DNA of 64,000 nt, taken from NCBI RefSeq assembly GCF_040545875.1, contig NZ_JBEPMR010000006.1; one strand, written 5' to 3'. The notes beneath the pieces are model-generated. The model had not been told where the DNA came from and searched no databases. It saw only the letters and a program-made list of their open reading frames with translations. Shown one piece after another: positions 33,288-41,095 of the stretch; the first letter of the stretch is position 1, and each line of letters begins with the position of its first letter. The position numbers were made by a program, and so were the translations under genes. Source of the stretch: Faecalicatena_A orotica (GTDB taxonomy: Bacteria > Bacillota > Clostridia > Lachnospirales > Lachnospiraceae).

Positions 33288-35743
33288 TGAAAATGGACCG
33301 GAATGTAAATAAGACTGTGATCCGCCGGCTTGCGAACAAAAGCATGGAAAACAGCCGTACAAGGAATCTCTTTACATGTCTGACGATTGCCCTGTCCGTG
33401 GCATTGGTGCTGACATTTATACTATATGTGTTCGGGAGTTCTAAAGAGAAATTAAGACTTCTGGAAGATACGGCCCAGGTGTCTTATATGGACATTACAC
33501 CTGAGCAGGCAGAACAGCTCAATACGGATGGCAGGGTGAAATGGGCGGCGGCAGACAGCAAGGCAGGCAGCGGAAAGGTAGGGAATAACCGTCTTCTTGT
33601 GATGTATCAGGATGAGACTTTTATGGAGCGGGACCAGATCGAATACACAGGAGAACTCCCGGAAGAGGACCATGATATCATGCTGCCGGCAGATTATATT
33701 GAGCAGCTTGGACTATCCGTTCAGCCGGGGGATACTGTATTACTCGACCTCGGAAACAAAAAAGTCAGGAAATACCGGGTCACGGCCATTGTAGATACGC
33801 CGTCAAAAGCGAAAAATAGTCACAAGATTTATGTATCACTTCCCTGTGCCATGATGCTCAAAGGGGAAAGCGTTCCGACAGTAAGTGCGTCCGTTAATAT
33901 GAAGGGCGCTATGGATATGGATCTGAATACAGCCAGACAGAGCGCTCTGGAGATCGGGAAGGCAGCAGGAATACCGGAAGACCAGATTAAGGTAAATGAC
34001 GGTTACTTCGGTCAGGCAGGTGTTTCGAGGCTTACAACAGGCAGCATCATTACTCTTGTTCTGGTGGCACTGCTGATACTGGCAGCGGCAGGCCTTGTCA
34101 TCCATAATATTTTCTACATCGCAGTGGCAGGTAAAGTCCGGGAATACGGACAGATGCGTACACTCGGTATGACGAGGCAGCAGGTGCGTACGCTCGTATC
34201 GAGAGAAGGAATGATTCTGGCGCTGAAGGGGATGCCTTTTGGTATTCTGCTTGGAGGTGTGATGGGATATGCCCTTGTCCCGAAAGGCTGGGATACGTTC
34301 ACATTTTTAGGGGCAGCACTTGTCTGCCTGCTTCTGGGAATGGTTTCCGTTGGCATTTCTGTCAGGAAACCGGCTAAAATTGCGGCGGCAACATCACCGA
34401 TTGAGGCGCTTGGATATACCGGTTATACAGAAAAAATGAAGGAATCCACGGTACTGAAACGCCGGCTGACACCTAACAGCCTGGCAGGGATTAACTTAAA
34501 AAGGAACAGGAAGAAAAGTATCCTGACGATGAGTTCACTTGTACTTGCAGGAGTACTTTTAGGGACGATTGCCACTTTCATCGTATCTTATGACCCCGGA
34601 GCTTCTGCGGATAACTTTTTCCCGGAAGGAGAATATCAGCTACAGCTGACTGCGGAATCTGGTTATGATAACAATGATACAAGTCTTGAAGGGCGCGTGA
34701 AAGCCTATGCACAGCTTCAGGCAGAAGATGTGATGGGGGAGGGCCTTAAGGCGGAACTGGAGAGCATAGACGGCGTGATATCTGCGAAACCGTGGAAATA
34801 TCTCACGATAGCCGCAAATATGTTCGGGGAAGAACAGCAGGAAGGTGTCAATGGTTTTACAGAAGCAGATTTTGCATTACTCAAAGAGATGGACTATGAC
34901 GGGCCGGAAACATATGACGAACTTCTGCACGGACCGGGAATGGTTGTAGAAACCGAGAGCAATAGTAACTTTAAAGAACATCCTATTAAAAGAGGGGATA
35001 CGATTTCTGTAGTTTACTATAATCAGACAGGCGAGAGGATAGAAGAGAATGTGCCGGTACTGGCGACGATTAAAATGATTTCCTGGAACAAGAAGAATGT
35101 TGAGGAGGGACGCGATGTAAGACTTCCGTTGTCTGTCATGGGAAGCACCCTGCTTATGCCCGCTAAAATGCTGGACCAGTGGACTATGATGAATACAACC
35201 TACGGCTATGAAATCGCTGTGGAACCGGAGGCGGAAAAAGCGGTGGGCAGAGAGCTTGACAAACTGTTTGGGGCAGAAGAAAATATGTATCTGTCATCCA
35301 AAACCGAAACACGGGAGTATCTGGAGAATGAGAGTTTCGCCATGAAAATGATTCTCTATGTGCTGGCTGTATTCCTCGTGGCATTTGGTGTGATCAACCT
35401 GATGAATACGATCATGACCAATCTGTTTACCCGTAAAAAAGAACTGGGAATCCTGCAGGCAGTCGGAATGACGAAGGAGCAGATAAGGACTATGTTAAGC
35501 AGGGAGACCTTGAGTTATGTCGGTGTTTCCGCCATATGTACGCTTGTGTTCGGCGGGGGTCTCGGATACGGCCTGGTGCGTGCATGTATACAGCTGGGAC
35601 TGGGGGTAAGTTATACTTTCCCGTGGATACCGGTCCTTCTGTACATCGTACTGCTGGCGGCTATGCAGCTGATTATGACGCAATATGGCGTGAAGATGCT
35701 TCAAAAAGAAACATTAGTGGAGAGAATGAAAGAAACAGATTAA
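33287..35743 (+). CDS. Large FtsX-family ABC permease, module 2
   Basis: An 818-aa permease with two FtsX domains and two large extracellular regions, each flanked by membrane helices. The ATG at 33287 is used; an upstream in-frame GTG at 33278 is less likely. The conserved KVREYGQMRTLGMTRQQVR and RKKELGILQAVGMTKEQIR motifs mark the two halves. It pairs with the ATPase just upstream. Together with the kinase and regulator it resembles peptide-sensing and detoxification modules of Firmicutes; the ligand is unknown. Confidence 0.91.
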   Translation: MKMDRNVNKTVIRRLANKSMENSRTRNLFTCLTIALSVALVLTFILYVFGSSKEKLRLLEDTAQVSYMDITPEQAEQLNTDGRVKWAAADSKAGSGKVGNNRLLVMYQDETFMERDQIEYTGELPEEDHDIMLPADYIEQLGLSVQPGDTVLLDLGNKKVRKYRVTAIVDTPSKAKNSHKIYVSLPCAMMLKGESVPTVSASVNMKGAMDMDLNTARQSALEIGKAAGIPEDQIKVNDGYFGQAGVSRLTTGSIITLVLVALLILAAAGLVIHNIFYIAVAGKVREYGQMRTLGMTRQQVRTLVSREGMILALKGMPFGILLGGVMGYALVPKGWDTFTFLGAALVCLLLGMVSVGISVRKPAKIAAATSPIEALGYTGYTEKMKESTVLKRRLTPNSLAGINLKRNRKKSILTMSSLVLAGVLLGTIATFIVSYDPGASADNFFPEGEYQLQLTAESGYDNNDTSLEGRVKAYAQLQAEDVMGEGLKAELESIDGVISAKPWKYLTIAANMFGEEQQEGVNGFTEADFALLKEMDYDGPETYDELLHGPGMVVETESNSNFKEHPIKRGDTISVVYYNQTGERIEENVPVLATIKMISWNKKNVEEGRDVRLPLSVMGSTLLMPAKMLDQWTMMNTTYGYEIAVEPEAEKAVGRELDKLFGAEENMYLSSKTETREYLENESFAMKMILYVLAVFLVAFGVINLMNTIMTNLFTRKKELGILQAVGMTKEQIRTMLSRETLSYVGVSAICTLVFGGGLGYGLVRACIQLGLGVSYTFPWIPVLLYIVLLAAMQLIMTQYGVKMLQKETLVERMKETD

Positions 35744-35749
35744 ATAAAG

Positions 35750-35790
35750 GGCTGTGCAGTATCCTTAAGGGAGGACTGCACAGCCTTTTA
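35750..35790 (+). terminator. Terminator of module 2
   Basis: A perfect 11-bp stem (GGCTGTGCAGT at 35750-35760, complement at 35775-35785) followed by TTTTA. Confidence 0.88.
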
Positions 35791-35828
35791 CATGAAGCTT
35801 TTTTAAGGTTTTTTAAGTGTGAAAAAAA

Positions 35829-35857
35829 GTGACTTTTCAAACGGTTTATGATAAAAT
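35829..35857 (+). promoter_or_regulatory. Candidate promoter of the EIIC gene
   Basis: GTGACT (35829-35834), 17-bp spacer, TAAAAT (35852-35857). The -35 box is a fair match only. Confidence 0.5.
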
Positions 35858-35902
35858 GGCGGGGAGTGACAAGACAGATGTAAGTGCAGGAGGAACGAAG
35901 GG

Positions 35903-36958
35903 ATGAAAAAGTTACTGGACAGGATCTTTATAGACGGTCTGGGCGGAATGGCCCAGGGGCTGTTTGCTACTTTAATCATAGGGACGATTATACAGCAGAT
36001 TGGTACCTTTATGGGCGGGTCGACAGGAAATATGATTTTTGCCGTGGGGAAAGTTGCGGCGGCTATGACTGGTGCCGGGATAGGTGTCGGCGTGGCAAGG
36101 AAGCTGGATGCCAGCCATCTCGTGATTGTGTCTGCGGCCACGGCGGGAATGACAGGTGCCTTTGCGAGTAAGCTTCTGGCGGGGCAGGTGATTCAGGACG
36201 GTACAATGGTATTTGCGGGCCCCGGAGAGCCGCTGGGGGCTTTTGTGGCCGCATACATAGCGATAGAATGCGGAATCCTGATTTCAGGGAAGACAAAGCT
36301 GGATATTATCCTCACACCGCTTGTGTCAATCGGGACAGGCTCTGCTGTGGGACTGCTGTTGGGACCTCCGATTTCAAGGTTTATGAACTGGCTGGGTTCT
36401 CTGATTAACTGGGGAACAGAACAGCAGCCCTTCCTGATGGGAATTATTGTATCGGTGCTGATGGGAATGATTCTGACACTGCCGATCAGTTCAGCCGCGC
36501 TCGGGATTATTCTGAATTTGTCCGGTCTTGCGGCAGGCGCGGCAACGATCGGATGCTGCTGCAACATGGTCGGATTTGCAGTGGCCAGCTTCCGGGAAAA
36601 TAAAATCGGCGGTTTTCTGGCGCAGGGAATCGGAACCTCCATGCTGCAGGTCCCGAATATTGTCAGAAAACCGATTATATGGCTGCCGGCGATACTGTCC
36701 AGTGCGATACTGGGCCCGGTCGGTACGATGGTGCTGCATATGACCAGCAACGCGACAGGGTCAGGTATGGGGACGGCCGGGCTGGTAGGACAGATTATGA
36801 CATGGCAGGTTATGACACAGAATGAGGCCCAGCTGATCGTATTAATAAAGATACTGGTGATCCAGATATTATTGCCGGCATTTGTGACACTGGGAATATC
36901 CGAGTTTATGAGAAAACGAAAGTGGATCAAGTTCGGGGATATGAAACTGGAATTGTAG
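35903..36958 (+). CDS. PTS EIIC-type membrane protein (PTS_EIIC_2 family), orphan
   Basis: A 351-aa membrane protein with about nine helices rich in Gly and Ala. The pattern (GTFMGGSTGNMIFAVGKVAA, GLLLGPPISRFMNWLG, MTSNATGSGMGTAGLVGQ) matches the PTS EIIC type 2-like family, whose members often occur without EIIA or EIIB. No PTS partner gene is nearby and it is apparently transcribed alone. AGGAGGAACGAAGGG precedes the ATG. Substrate and even coupling to phosphotransfer are uncertain; a transporter or regulator role is possible. Confidence 0.85.
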   Translation: MKKLLDRIFIDGLGGMAQGLFATLIIGTIIQQIGTFMGGSTGNMIFAVGKVAAAMTGAGIGVGVARKLDASHLVIVSAATAGMTGAFASKLLAGQVIQDGTMVFAGPGEPLGAFVAAYIAIECGILISGKTKLDIILTPLVSIGTGSAVGLLLGPPISRFMNWLGSLINWGTEQQPFLMGIIVSVLMGMILTLPISSAALGIILNLSGLAAGAATIGCCCNMVGFAVASFRENKIGGFLAQGIGTSMLQVPNIVRKPIIWLPAILSSAILGPVGTMVLHMTSNATGSGMGTAGLVGQIMTWQVMTQNEAQLIVLIKILVIQILLPAFVTLGISEFMRKRKWIKFGDMKLEL

Positions 36959-37064
36959 GGGAATATGGGTGCAAGAAGAGTTACGTATGCTTTCTTTTGC
37001 TTATGGTACATTATCTTTTCCAGTTTATTCCTTGCCTTTGAATTCTTAAAAAAGAATGAACTGG

Positions 37065-37093
37065 CTGACATAAAGCACGATTTATGATATACT
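37065..37093 (+). promoter_or_regulatory. Promoter of small alarmone synthetase
   Basis: CTGACA (37065-37070), 17-bp spacer, TATACT (37088-37093), about 49 bp before the start codon. Confidence 0.65.
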
Positions 37094-37141
37094 GAAAAAG
37101 GCTGGGAAAGGGGGATTTCCGACGTGAGAGGAGAGCAACAG

Positions 37142-37879
37142 ATGCATGACGCTATCAAGAATTATGAAGACGTAGATAGCTGGAAGACGGTTATTTTTCT
37201 ATACAATGCTGCATTAAAAGAAGTAGGGACAAAGCTGGAGATTCTGAATGATGAATTTCAGCATGTTCACCAGTATAATCCCATTGAACACATCAAGACG
37301 AGGATCAAGACTCCGGAGAGCATAGTCAAGAAGCTGAAGAGATACGGCTATGAGACTTCGATAGAGAATATGGTAAAGTACATAAATGATATTGCGGGAG
37401 TCAGGCTGATCTGTTCGTTTACTTCAGATATTTACCGTCTGGCGGAGATGATCGGGAACCAGAGTGACCTGAAGGTGCTTTCTATCAAAGACTATATTAA
37501 GAATCCAAAAGAAAGCGGCTACAAGAGCTATCATATGCTCGTGTCAGTACCGATTTTTCTTTCCGACAGTGTCGTGGATACGAAGGTAGAGATTCAGATC
37601 AGGACAATTGCAATGGATTTCTGGGCAAGCCTGGAGCATAAGATTTACTATAAGTTTGAGGGAAATGCTCCGGATTATATCAGCCGCGAACTCAGGGAAT
37701 GTGCGCAGATGGTCGCCGAACTGGACGATAAGATGCTGTCATTGAATGATGCCATTCAGGCATGTCTTCTGAATGCCGGTGATAACACAAGCGGTAAAGA
37801 TAAGCTGGAAGAGATAGCGGAGAATGTAATAGGAAATAAGCGGGCACAGAACAGTGTGCATTTTGTAGACGAAAAGTAA
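37142..37879 (+). CDS. relQ: Small alarmone synthetase (RelQ-like GTP pyrophosphokinase)
   Basis: A 245-aa RelA/SpoT-type synthetase that transfers pyrophosphate from ATP to GDP or GTP to make (p)ppGpp. The ATG at 37142 is preferred because AGGAGAG lies just before it; a GTG 18 bp upstream is in frame. Key motifs are RIKTPESIVKKLKRYGY, INDIAGVRLIC with the metal-binding Asp, SGYKSYHM and the EIQIRT-AMDFWASLEHK block. There is no HD hydrolase, TGS or ACT domain, so it is a single-domain enzyme likely controlled at transcription. It is monocistronic with its own terminator. A related hydrolase gene in this window (52849) is broken. Confidence 0.92.
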   Translation: MHDAIKNYEDVDSWKTVIFLYNAALKEVGTKLEILNDEFQHVHQYNPIEHIKTRIKTPESIVKKLKRYGYETSIENMVKYINDIAGVRLICSFTSDIYRLAEMIGNQSDLKVLSIKDYIKNPKESGYKSYHMLVSVPIFLSDSVVDTKVEIQIRTIAMDFWASLEHKIYYKFEGNAPDYISRELRECAQMVAELDDKMLSLNDAIQACLLNAGDNTSGKDKLEEIAENVIGNKRAQNSVHFVDEK

Positions 37880-37892
37880 GCGAAATTAAGGG

Positions 37893-37947
37893 CCGGAACA
37901 GGCAGGACTGGGAGAAGATTTCCATGTTCTGCGGTTCCGGTTTTTTC
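37893..37947 (+). terminator. Terminator after relQ
   Basis: CCGGAAC (37893-37899) pairs with GTTCCGG (37934-37940) across a 34-nt loop that itself folds; TTTTTT follows. Confidence 0.8.
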
Positions 37948-37980
37948 TTTATAAAATATATCTTTTTTCATGAAATTCTA

Positions 37981-38036
37981 TTGACAAATCGGCTTCAATG
38001 TGATTATATGAACATATGAACAGTTATTCATATGTT
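37981..38036 (+). promoter_or_regulatory. Promoter and SmtB/ArsR operator of the metal ATPase gene
   Basis: TTGACA (37981-37986), 17-bp spacer, TTATAT (38004-38009). Immediately downstream a perfect dyad AACATATGAA-cagtta-TTCATATGTT (38011-38036) covers the transcription start. It closely matches the 12-2-12 sites of SmtB-family zinc repressors, so the gene is repressed until zinc or cadmium is high. Confidence 0.88.
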
Positions 38037-38057
38037 GCTTATGATGGAGGGATAGAT

Positions 38058-40451
38058 ATGGCACAACAGGCAGTTAATAGAAAGGTTTATCATGCGCATC
38101 CTGAATGTGGGTGCGGACATGAGCACCATCACGGGGAAGAACATGAACACGGCCATCAACATGAACACAGCTACCACCATGAACATGGGGAGGAATGTGG
38201 GTGCGGGCATGAGCACCATCATGAGGAAGCGCATGTCCACGGTCATCACCATGAACATGGGGAAGAATGCCACTGCGGGCACGATCATGGGGAACATGAC
38301 GGGCATGTGCATGAGGCCGTGGAACGGCGCCAGGTAAATCATGCATTTGACAACGTCAAGAAGCAGGTATACATTTTGGAAAACCTGAGCTGTGCGAACT
38401 GTGCGGCAAAGATGGAGAGAAAGATTCAGGAGCTTCCCCAGGTTGATTTTGCAAACATTACTTATGCAACAAAACAGCTTCAGGTAGTGACGAATACGGA
38501 GGAAGAACTGCTCCCTGTTTTCCAGGAAATCTGTTCTTCAATAGAAGGGGAAGTTACGGTATCTAAAAGGGAAAGAAAACCTGTGGCTAAAGAAGAGAGA
38601 AAAGCAGGAAAATTCAGTGAAAACAGGAAGGATTTTGTGGAGATCGGTCTTGGGGCGGTTTTCCTGATTGCCGGAAAACTGACAGAACCGGTAAATGGCT
38701 ATCTTTCTTTTGCATTGTTCATCCTTGGATATCTCATTCTGGGAAGGGCGGTTTTATTTACAGCTGCTAAGAATCTCGGCAAAGGGCATGTGTTTGACGA
38801 GAATTTCCTGATGAGTATCGCCACGCTGGGAGCGTTGGTGATCGGGGATTATGCGGAAGCAGTGGGTGTTATGATGTTTTACCGCGTAGGAGAGCTTTTC
38901 GAGGAGATTGCGGTGGCAAGGAGCCGCAGCCAGATTATGGATGCTGTGGATATGCGCCCGGAAGTGGTAAACAGGATGAACGGTGACGATGTTGACGTGA
39001 TTCCTGCGCAGGAGGCTGTCATCGGAGATGTTCTTTTGGTCAGGCCCGGAGACCGGATTCCGCTGGATGGTACGATCGTGGAAGGAGAGAGCCGGATTGA
39101 TACTTCACCGGTAACAGGTGAGCCCGTACCCGTTGCTGCAAAAGTGGGAGACAGTGTGACATCAGGCTGTGTGAATACATCGGGCCTGCTGAAAATCCGT
39201 GCGGATAAGGCACTGGAAGATTCTATGGTTACCAGAATTCTGGATTCTGTAGAAAATGCGGCGGCAAACAAGCCTAAGATTGACCGTTTTATTACAAGAT
39301 TTTCGAGAGTGTATACACCGTTTGTAGTAGCACTTGCTGCTGCAACGGCCATCATTCCGTCCATCGTAACCGGAAACTGGAATTACTGGGTATACACAGC
39401 GATTACGTTCCTTGTAATCAGCTGCCCATGCGCACTTGTGTTAAGTGTACCGCTGGCATTTTTCTCGGGAATCGGAGCCGGATCGAAGAAAGGGATCTTA
39501 TTCAAGGGAGGCGTGGCTATCGAAGCGCTTCAGGGTGTGAAAGCGATTGTCATGGATAAGACGGGAACGATTACCGAGGGAAACTTTGTTGTGCAGGACA
39601 TCGTTCCGGCGGCAGGCGTAGACAGGGAAGAACTGCTTAAGCTGGCTGGCAGCTGTGAACTGACTTCTACCCATCCAATCGGAAACAGCATTGTGACTGC
39701 GGCCGGGGAAAAAGGGATTGAACTGAAGAGGCCGGCGGCAGTGAAAGAGATTTCTGGAAAAGGAATCAAGGCGGAATTACCAGAGGGTACGGTATTGTGC
39801 GGAAATAAAAAACTGCTTGAAAACTACCAGATTGATCTGGCAGAGTGTGAGGATACCACATATGGCACAGAAGTTCTGCTGGCGTTAAATGGCAGGTATG
39901 CAGGAAGAATTGTGATTGCCGATACAATCAAGGCGGATGCAAAACAGGCGGTTGCGTCACTGAAAAGGCTTGGCATCCTGACGGCTATGCTGACGGGCGA
40001 TGCACAGAAAAGCGCGGAAAGTGTCGGAAAAGAGACTGGGATTGATGAAGTGCATGCAAAACTCCTGCCACAGAATAAGGTGGAAGAATTGCAGAAGATC
40101 CGCTCAGAACATGGAAGTGTGATGTTTGTCGGCGACGGCATTAATGATGCCCCGGTACTTGCGGGGGCGGATGTGGGTGCGGCAATGGGCAGCGGCGCGG
40201 ATGCGGCGATTGAGGCGGCAGATGTAGTATTCATGACCTCTTCTATGGAAGCGATTCCGCAGTCGCTGAAGATTGCAAGGACAACCGGTGTGATTGCAAA
40301 GCAGAATGTAGCCTTTGCCCTCATAGTCAAGGCACTTGTCATGATTCTGGGACTTGCGGGCATGGCGAACATGTGGATGGCCGTATTTGCGGATACAGGG
40401 GTGGCTATGATCTGCATCCTGAATTCGATCCGGGTACTTTATAAAAAGTAA
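38058..40451 (+). CDS. Zn/Cd-exporting P1B-type ATPase with His-rich N-terminus
   Basis: A 797-aa metal efflux ATPase. The ATG at 38058 is used because GGAGGG precedes it; an ATG at 38016 lies inside the operator. A His/Cys-rich tail (residues 14-86, three repeats) is followed by a heavy-metal-associated domain with CANC near residue 117, then the P1B core: TGE loop SPVTGEPVP, membrane motif Cys456-Pro-Cys458, phosphorylation site Asp500 in DKTGT, the STHPIG nucleotide motif and GDGINDAP. The last helix has the DTGVAMICILNSIRV pattern of the Zn/Cd/Pb subgroup. A SmtB operator and an ArsR-family gene downstream fit that assignment. Confidence 0.94.
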   Translation: MAQQAVNRKVYHAHPECGCGHEHHHGEEHEHGHQHEHSYHHEHGEECGCGHEHHHEEAHVHGHHHEHGEECHCGHDHGEHDGHVHEAVERRQVNHAFDNVKKQVYILENLSCANCAAKMERKIQELPQVDFANITYATKQLQVVTNTEEELLPVFQEICSSIEGEVTVSKRERKPVAKEERKAGKFSENRKDFVEIGLGAVFLIAGKLTEPVNGYLSFALFILGYLILGRAVLFTAAKNLGKGHVFDENFLMSIATLGALVIGDYAEAVGVMMFYRVGELFEEIAVARSRSQIMDAVDMRPEVVNRMNGDDVDVIPAQEAVIGDVLLVRPGDRIPLDGTIVEGESRIDTSPVTGEPVPVAAKVGDSVTSGCVNTSGLLKIRADKALEDSMVTRILDSVENAAANKPKIDRFITRFSRVYTPFVVALAAATAIIPSIVTGNWNYWVYTAITFLVISCPCALVLSVPLAFFSGIGAGSKKGILFKGGVAIEALQGVKAIVMDKTGTITEGNFVVQDIVPAAGVDREELLKLAGSCELTSTHPIGNSIVTAAGEKGIELKRPAAVKEISGKGIKAELPEGTVLCGNKKLLENYQIDLAECEDTTYGTEVLLALNGRYAGRIVIADTIKADAKQAVASLKRLGILTAMLTGDAQKSAESVGKETGIDEVHAKLLPQNKVEELQKIRSEHGSVMFVGDGINDAPVLAGADVGAAMGSGADAAIEAADVVFMTSSMEAIPQSLKIARTTGVIAKQNVAFALIVKALVMILGLAGMANMWMAVFADTGVAMICILNSIRVLYKK
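38103..38315 (+). repeat. In-gene repeats encoding a His-rich metal-binding tail
   Basis: Three degenerate units at 38103-38192, 38193-38264 and 38265-38315, each beginning with Glu-Cys-(Gly/His)-Cys-Gly-His and rich in CAT/CAC codons. They encode a likely metal-buffering or sensing tail of the ATPase. Confidence 0.85.
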
Positions 40452-40610
40452 ATTGCAAAAAACGAAATATACGGGTGCACAGGGCTTCCGGCAGAAGGGG
40501 TTATTTCTTCGGCCGGGAGTCATTGCTATATTCGGGAAGGTCTGTATATTTTTATTCATTTAATGGGGTATTGCTGCCCATTTAAAGTCGCCTGCGGCAG
40601 GGTGCAGCGC

Positions 40611-40639
40611 TTGACCTGATGGTGGATTTCACGTATAAT
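40611..40639 (+). promoter_or_regulatory. Promoter of the ArsR-family gene
   Basis: TTGACC (40611-40616), 17-bp spacer, TATAAT (40634-40639). No copy of the perfect dyad found at 38011 is seen here, only a TGAAC half-site shortly after the -10 box. Confidence 0.7.
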
Positions 40640-40669
40640 AAATTCTGAACTTGAAGGGAGATTCCATAT

Positions 40670-41029
40670 ATGGAAAAAATAGAAGTAGAACATTGTGATT
40701 TTGTTCATGTACATGAGGATGTGGTGGAGAAGGTTCAGGCACACATGCCGGAGGCGGAAGAACTTCAGGATCTGGCAGATTTTTTTAAGGTGTTTGGAGA
40801 TTCTACCAGAATCAGAATCCTGTACGTACTGTTCCAGTCAGAGATGTGTGTATGTGATCTGGCACAGACGCTTAATATGACACAGTCTGCGATCTCACAC
40901 CAGCTTCGTGTACTTAAGCAGATGAAGCTGGTTTCGAACCGGAGGGAAGGAAAGACTGTGTTCTATTCGCTTGCCGACGGGCATATAAAGACAATTATGA
41001 ATCAGGGAATGGAACATATCAGAGAGTAA
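40670..41029 (+). CDS. ArsR/SmtB-family metal-sensing repressor
   Basis: A 119-aa winged-helix repressor. The recognition helix region is DLAQTLNMTQSAISHQLRVLKQMKLV, preceded by the CVCDL motif. The C-terminal helix has DGHIKTIMNQGMEHIRE; Asp and His followed by His and Glu at this spacing form the alpha-5 zinc site of SmtB/CzrA-type sensors. The N-terminus also has His and Cys (EHCDFVHVHED) that may form an alpha-3N site. GAAGGGAG precedes the ATG. It lies between two P1B ATPase genes and is the likely ligand of the dyad at 38011-38036. Confidence 0.92.
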   Translation: MEKIEVEHCDFVHVHEDVVEKVQAHMPEAEELQDLADFFKVFGDSTRIRILYVLFQSEMCVCDLAQTLNMTQSAISHQLRVLKQMKLVSNRREGKTVFYSLADGHIKTIMNQGMEHIRE

Positions 41030-41095
41030 GCACGGGGATATAACCTGACAGCATGCCCCGTATAAGACAGCATGTAAGAAAAAGAGGGGGCCGCA

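Noticed and set aside
36193..37158. Reverse-strand frame of about 321 codons
   Set aside because: It mirrors the membrane protein gene at 35903-36958 and its hydrophobic pattern; the forward gene has a ribosome site and family motifs.
38074..38346. CRISPR-like or tandem repeat array
   Set aside because: The repeats are in phase with the ATPase gene, encode His/Cys units and vary in length; there are no uniform repeats and unique spacers.
39824..40417. Reverse-strand frame of about 197 codons
   Set aside because: It is a shadow of the P1B ATPase core, which carries the conserved GDGINDAP and last-helix motifs on the plus strand.
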